Part shown: piece by piece, positions 60,025 to 64,000 of the stretch
Position numbering within the stretch: the first letter of the stretch is position 1
Layout of the letters: each line of letters opens with the position of its first letter
Assembly: GCA_942492055.1 (NCBI GenBank)
Contig: CALODP010000023.1
Coordinates: forward strand, 248,001 to 312,000
Direction of reading: 5' to 3'
Source of the DNA: CALODP01 sp942492055
GTDB taxonomy: Bacteria; Bacteroidota; Ignavibacteria; Ignavibacteriales; Melioribacteraceae
DNA: 64,000 nucleotides
Notes under the pieces: model-generated
The model's input: only the letters and a program-made list of their open reading frames with translations
What the model was told of the DNA's origin: nothing
Databases searched by the model: none
Made by a program: the position numbers and the translations under genes

Positions 60025-61008
60025 TTGAGGATCGTTAATCTCCATAACTTAATGATATTATTAAGACGGGTTATTTCGTCTTTCATAGTATTATTGGGTG
60101 TAATATCAATAGTCTTTTTTGTTATTCATATTGCTCCCGGGGATCCATCTCATAGGCTTATTTCCCCACATTTCTCAGAGTTGCAAGTAGAGAGTCTACA
60201 TAGAGAATATAATCTGAACGCTCCCTTAATTGAGCAGTATTATTCCTTTATCCTGAAAGCAGTTCAATTCGATTTCGGAGTCTCGTTTAGTTACAAGATG
60301 AATGTGGTAGATGTAATATCGGAATATTTCAGCTTTACGGTTATATTTTCGTTGCTCACTTTTCTATTCCAAATAATCAGTAGTAGTTTTCTACTACTTA
60401 TGGTCGTTAAAATCAACTCTACCTTCTTTGAGAAATTGTTAGACAAAATATTATTATCAAGCTATTTGGTTCCTCCTTTTGTGACAGGTTTGTTTCTTGT
60501 TTTAGTCTTTTCCGTGAGCTTAAAACTATTTCCGATTTCCGGAATATCGGCCATTTCCGGTACCGAATTTAATCTGTTAGAATTCCTTCATCATCTTTGT
60601 TTGCCGATAATAACGCTATCTCTAACCGGAACAGCGATATATTATAAGTACATGAAAGAGAGTATAACGAAGATACAAGACTCCGATTTTATCCTTTATT
60701 TAAGAAGTCTCGGATGTTCTGAAACGACGATTCTTTTCAAGCATATAGTTCCAAACATTCTTGGAACCGTGATAAATATAGCAGGCATCGAATTGGGCAT
60801 TCTATTAGGGGGCGCATTAATAACCGAAGTGTTATTTGGTCTTCCCGGTATGGGAAGGTTAACAATTGACGCGATCATGGCCAGGGATTATCCATTAATA
60901 ATGGGATGTACAATCATTTCATGTTTAGCCGTAGTCTCTTGCAATCTTTTAGCGGATCTGATTCGCGGTATTATTGATAAAAGAGTTCTATCAAAAATCA
61001 TTGAGTAA
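60025..61008 (+). CDS. ABC transporter permease (DppB type)
   Basis: The 327-residue permease has the DppB start LLRRVISSFIVLLGVISIVFFVIHIAPGDP, a YNLNAPLIEQYYSFI segment, six membrane helices and the EAA-type loop LRSLGCSETTILFKHIVPN. It ends with GGALITEVLFGLPGMGRL. A TTG at 60025 preceded by GGAGAG is the likely start; an ATG at 60052 lacks a ribosome site. The stop overlaps the following ATG. Confidence 0.9.
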   Translation: MRIVNLHNLMILLRRVISSFIVLLGVISIVFFVIHIAPGDPSHRLISPHFSELQVESLHREYNLNAPLIEQYYSFILKAVQFDFGVSFSYKMNVVDVISEYFSFTVIFSLLTFLFQIISSSFLLLMVVKINSTFFEKLLDKILLSSYLVPPFVTGLFLVLVFSVSLKLFPISGISAISGTEFNLLEFLHHLCLPIITLSLTGTAIYYKYMKESITKIQDSDFILYLRSLGCSETTILFKHIVPNILGTVINIAGIELGILLGGALITEVLFGLPGMGRLTIDAIMARDYPLIMGCTIISCLAVVSCNLLADLIRGIIDKRVLSKIIE

Positions 61009-62279
61009 TGGTGACGAGAAGAATCAAAATATGGCATTTTGTTTTAATGTATTGGGGATTGCTTTTAGTATCTAATCTCTCCTACATTATCGAGGTATGT
61101 GCAGTTTCATTTGGAATTATTACCATGCTTATTTCCGGTAACTCTTTGGCTTTCAATCTGATTGACTTATCTCTTGTGGATATAATTGCTTCAAATTCTT
61201 TATTCCTTTTAACTCCTATAGTAATTGTAGCTCTTAGAAGGAGATCAAATTATCGCTTATCCCTACTTTCCGGAATAGGTATAATATTAGTTTCACTATT
61301 TCTCTATTCCCCGATTATTGCGCCATTTAATCCGGAATGGCATGGAAGTTTGAGAAATAATAAGTTATTGCCTCCATTTAGCTCTGTCAGTTCGGTAGTA
61401 TTTGAAACGCCTGATTTGAATAGGAGCAACAATGAACTTGAGAGTTATACCGGCAGAATTACAAAACTGAAGCGAAGAGAATCGAGCAGAATAATTCCAT
61501 ATGATTCTACAAATGTGAAAGATGATACTTTATTTGTTTATGATATGGGCAATGTTGAAGCCATTGAAATCGACAATAGTCAGATAACCGGAGACAAACA
61601 GATTACTGTTATTAGTCAATTTCATCTACTTGGAACAGATGAGTTGGGGAGGGATCTCTTCAGTAGGATAATATACGGAACAAGAATTTCTATGACTGTA
61701 GGATTAGGAGCACTACTAGTTTCGTTGATAATTGGAGTTATTGTAGGGTTTCTAGCATCGGCAGATAATAGCCTTATCAGCTTCTCAATGAGTAGAATAA
61801 TCGAGATATTCCTATCCTTTCCAGCAATATTTCTACTGATAATGATCATTGCCTTCTTTGGAAACAACCTATTCTCAGTAATTGTGATTCTGGGCTTTTC
61901 GGGTTGGATGTCACTAGCTAAGGTTGTAAAAGGTGAGATTGTGGATTTGAAGCATAAGGAATATATAATAACTGCCAGACGCATCGGGCTGAAGGGAGGA
62001 ACCTTGTTTCTGCGAGAGTTGCTTCCGGTTATTCGTATTCCCATTATAGTAAATATGGTATTTCAGTTCGGAAATGTTATTTTAGCAGAAGCAGCATTAA
62101 GCTATCTTGGGTTAGGTTTAGGGAATAATTACCCCTCTTGGGGAGCCATCATACAAAGCGGACAAGATTGCCTAAGAGACGCGTGGTGGGTTTTTGCCGC
62201 CCCTGCTTTGATATTGACAGTAACATTATTGACCGCGAATGAACTTGGGCGCAGTCTTTCAAAAAGGGAAATATACTAG
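61008..62279 (+). CDS. ABC transporter permease (DppC type, N-terminally extended)
   Basis: This 423-residue permease has a core with the DppC signature LGTDELGRDLFSRIIYGTRIS (residues ~206-226) and the EAA loop ARRIGLKGGTLFLRELLPV. The final block is AALSYLGLGLGNNYPSWG, ending TANELGRSLSKREIY. Typical DppC proteins are ~300 residues; here the first ~200 include three or four additional hydrophobic helices and a polar loop (~110-205). ATG overlaps the DppB stop by one base. It is the last gene of the transporter operon, with the kinase gene 11 nt downstream. Confidence 0.88.
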   Translation: MVTRRIKIWHFVLMYWGLLLVSNLSYIIEVCAVSFGIITMLISGNSLAFNLIDLSLVDIIASNSLFLLTPIVIVALRRRSNYRLSLLSGIGIILVSLFLYSPIIAPFNPEWHGSLRNNKLLPPFSSVSSVVFETPDLNRSNNELESYTGRITKLKRRESSRIIPYDSTNVKDDTLFVYDMGNVEAIEIDNSQITGDKQITVISQFHLLGTDELGRDLFSRIIYGTRISMTVGLGALLVSLIIGVIVGFLASADNSLISFSMSRIIEIFLSFPAIFLLIMIIAFFGNNLFSVIVILGFSGWMSLAKVVKGEIVDLKHKEYIITARRIGLKGGTLFLRELLPVIRIPIIVNMVFQFGNVILAEAALSYLGLGLGNNYPSWGAIIQSGQDCLRDAWWVFAAPALILTVTLLTANELGRSLSKREIY

Positions 62280-62290
62280 AGAATAAATAG

Positions 62291-64000
62291 ATGATAAATG
62301 AAAGATATTCAATAGTTAGAAAAATCGGAGAGGGTAGGAGTAAGGTATTCTTGTGCAGAGATGAGTACTATCCTAATAAGCAATTTGCGATAAAGATACT
62401 TTCTTCAGACTCCGATTCAAAAGAGATTAATGAGTTCAAAGATGAATTTCGTACTCTTCGAAAACTGGATCACCCTAATATTATTAAAGCTTTCGAGCAG
62501 GGAACAATCTTATATTTCTCCGAAGAGGAGCAGAAGAATCACGAAATCAACATTGGTGATAGATATTATACACTGGAGTTCTTCGAAGGTTATGAGCTTT
62601 TGGAGATGCAGAGTATTAAGAATAAATATCTAAATGATATTATTAAGCAAGTCTCATTAGTACTATTCTACCTGCATCAATCAAACTATATTTATTATGA
62701 TCTAAAGCCGGAGAATATCCTTGTTCGGTTTGAGAATGATAAAGTTAACATTAAGTTCATCGATTTTGGTTTGGCCAAATTCATACCTGAAATCAATGAA
62801 TTTTACGTAAGAGGGTCAGCTTATTACATTTCGCCGGAGATATTAAAAAAGGAGACCACCGATCATCGTTCTGATTTGTACTCCTTGGGCATCTTGTTGT
62901 ATCGATTATATTATGAAAGGTTTCCATTTGATACTTCTTCGGAAATGATGATCTATAAAGGTCATCTGGAAAATGATTTCATTTTTCCTGATTGTGGTAA
63001 TCGCAATTTGGAGAAAGGGATAAGGAAATTACTAAGTTATGATCCGGGTAATAGATATTATACTTCTCTTCATTTTCTTAAGGACTTAGGAATAAATTAT
63101 GAGTCAAATCTATCGGAATTAGCCCCTGCTGAAACCTATGTTGGTAGAAAGGATGAATATAATTCAGTTAAAAAATATTTATCATCAACGGAGAGTGATA
63201 AAGTATTTGTAGTAAGTGGCAATGAAAATTCGGGTAAATCCTCCTTCTTAAGACATATCTCATATAGACATGACAGAGTAGTTTACTTTGACAAAAACCT
63301 GGGTCTTGGTTCCACATCAATACTAAGAAAATTCTTAGATAAGATTCTTTTCTCGGAATTTATATATAATTCTCTAGACCAATCGATAATCCAATACATA
63401 CTAAATCAGTATAAAAATAATTCTAAGAAGATTTTCGATGATATAAAATCACTGATCTCTAAGATATCATCAAAGTGTGAATTTACGGTAATATTCGATG
63501 ATATTGATACTTACGATAGTCTTTTCCTGGAAATATTAGACTCAATAATCCCTATTCTCAAGGCCAATGGCGTTCATGTCATTGTTTCAGTAACAAGTCA
63601 GGTCCCTTTGCTCAAGTCTTTAAAGGATGCGAAAACTCTAAGGTTGCATACTTTTGACGATGAAGAAATCAATATGTATGTGGATAGAACGTTTGCAGCA
63701 ATATTTCCGCGAGAGACTCTAAAGAGGACTATTTGCGAATATTCAAATCGTTTACCTGGTAATATTCGAGATACAGTGAAGGATCTTTTTTATTATGACA
63801 TAATAAATTACGATACAGGAAGCCCGGTAGTTTCTTCAGACTCAGCAAAATTCGAATCACTGATACAAAGTAAAAAAGATATTTCCAAAGGAAGACTTAA
63901 GGAATTATCCCAAGATGTATTTACTGTAGCAAAGGTTATATCATTCTTTGATGTTCTGGTATCAGAAGAATTATTGTCGAAAGTGACTGGAATTTCATCA
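62291..64000 (+). CDS. Ser/Thr protein kinase fused to an AAA-type ATPase (3' end missing)
   Basis: The frame is open from ATG 62291 to the right edge (570 residues visible). Residues ~1-250 form a Hanks-type kinase: glycine loop IGEGRSKVF, Lys in FAIKIL, catalytic loop YYDLKPENIL (Tyr-Tyr-Asp instead of HRD), IDFGLAKF and SPEIL. From ~280 an AAA/STAND-like ATPase domain begins after YVGRKDE, with Walker A GNENSGKSS and Walker B FTVIFDDIDTYD. This kinase-AAA layout matches large signalling proteins (PknK-like), usually continuing into TPR and sensor or output domains. The gene starts 11 nt after the ABC permease and may be cotranscribed. Confidence 0.85.
   Translation, partial: MINERYSIVRKIGEGRSKVFLCRDEYYPNKQFAIKILSSDSDSKEINEFKDEFRTLRKLDHPNIIKAFEQGTILYFSEEEQKNHEINIGDRYYTLEFFEGYELLEMQSIKNKYLNDIIKQVSLVLFYLHQSNYIYYDLKPENILVRFENDKVNIKFIDFGLAKFIPEINEFYVRGSAYYISPEILKKETTDHRSDLYSLGILLYRLYYERFPFDTSSEMMIYKGHLENDFIFPDCGNRNLEKGIRKLLSYDPGNRYYTSLHFLKDLGINYESNLSELAPAETYVGRKDEYNSVKKYLSSTESDKVFVVSGNENSGKSSFLRHISYRHDRVVYFDKNLGLGSTSILRKFLDKILFSEFIYNSLDQSIIQYILNQYKNNSKKIFDDIKSLISKISSKCEFTVIFDDIDTYDSLFLEILDSIIPILKANGVHVIVSVTSQVPLLKSLKDAKTLRLHTFDDEEINMYVDRTFAAIFPRETLKRTICEYSNRLPGNIRDTVKDLFYYDIINYDTGSPVVSSDSAKFESLIQSKKDISKGRLKELSQDVFTVAKVISFFDVLVSEELLSKVTGISS

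Overview
The window is AT-rich, gene-dense bacterial DNA. It most likely comes from an anaerobic or facultative member of the Bacteroidota/Ignavibacteriota (FCB) branch. Three secreted proteins end in a type IX secretion (Por) sorting domain with the NYPNPFNP-type motif common in Ignavibacteria and relatives. Several genes use GTG or TTG starts. No rRNA, tRNA, IS element or CRISPR array was recognised. Both window edges cut a gene: a UroD-family protein on the left and a Ser/Thr kinase-AAA protein on the right.

Layout. 1-4.3 kb: a corrinoid-methyltransferase-like operon (UroD-thioredoxin fusion, CobW GTPase, MetH-activation-like protein, second UroD-family protein, ROK regulator). 4.4-10.2 kb, minus strand: a homoaconitase strikingly like fungal Lys4, an HD-domain protein, a CstA-type transporter and an isocitrate/homoisocitrate dehydrogenase-family enzyme. 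10.7-25.9 kb: envelope and secreted proteins (a TPR/DUF3857/transglutaminase protein, GH18 chitinase, two paralogous sorting-domain proteins flanking lnt, a YccA/BI-1 membrane protein), a KAP-family NTPase and a 44-codon remnant of a potassium channel. 26-31.8 kb: rsmI, then an Rrf2 regulator and a lysine module closely resembling the animal saccharopine pathway (ALDH7/antiquitin, lysine-ketoglutarate reductase, saccharopine dehydrogenase).

34.4-48.8 kb is the centrepiece. A sigma-54-type promoter stands before a ten-gene cluster with two complete trimeric [FeFe] hydrogenases (NuoE-like, NuoF-like, HydA). Between them lie a hydrogenase-like histidine kinase, two stand-alone receivers and a receiver-PAS-histidine kinase; a chemoreceptor follows. 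The layout suggests a hydrogen- or redox-sensing circuit embedded in the hydrogenase operon. The two hydrogenases differ in domain content: the first NuoF-like subunit has a Cys-less thioredoxin-like N-domain and a C-terminal ferredoxin domain, while the second has neither. They probably use different electron partners.

49-64 kb: a YwbE-like protein, a radical SAM protein, a pentaheme cytochrome plus a monoheme cytochrome-porin fusion (candidate outer-membrane electron conduit), a MORN/double-TonB protein, a 22-bp-period tandem repeat array, a thioredoxin-family protein, a YfcC-type carrier, a divergently arranged peptide-type ABC transporter, and the truncated kinase-AAA protein. Functional calls rest on motifs and remembered family sequences; no database search was run.
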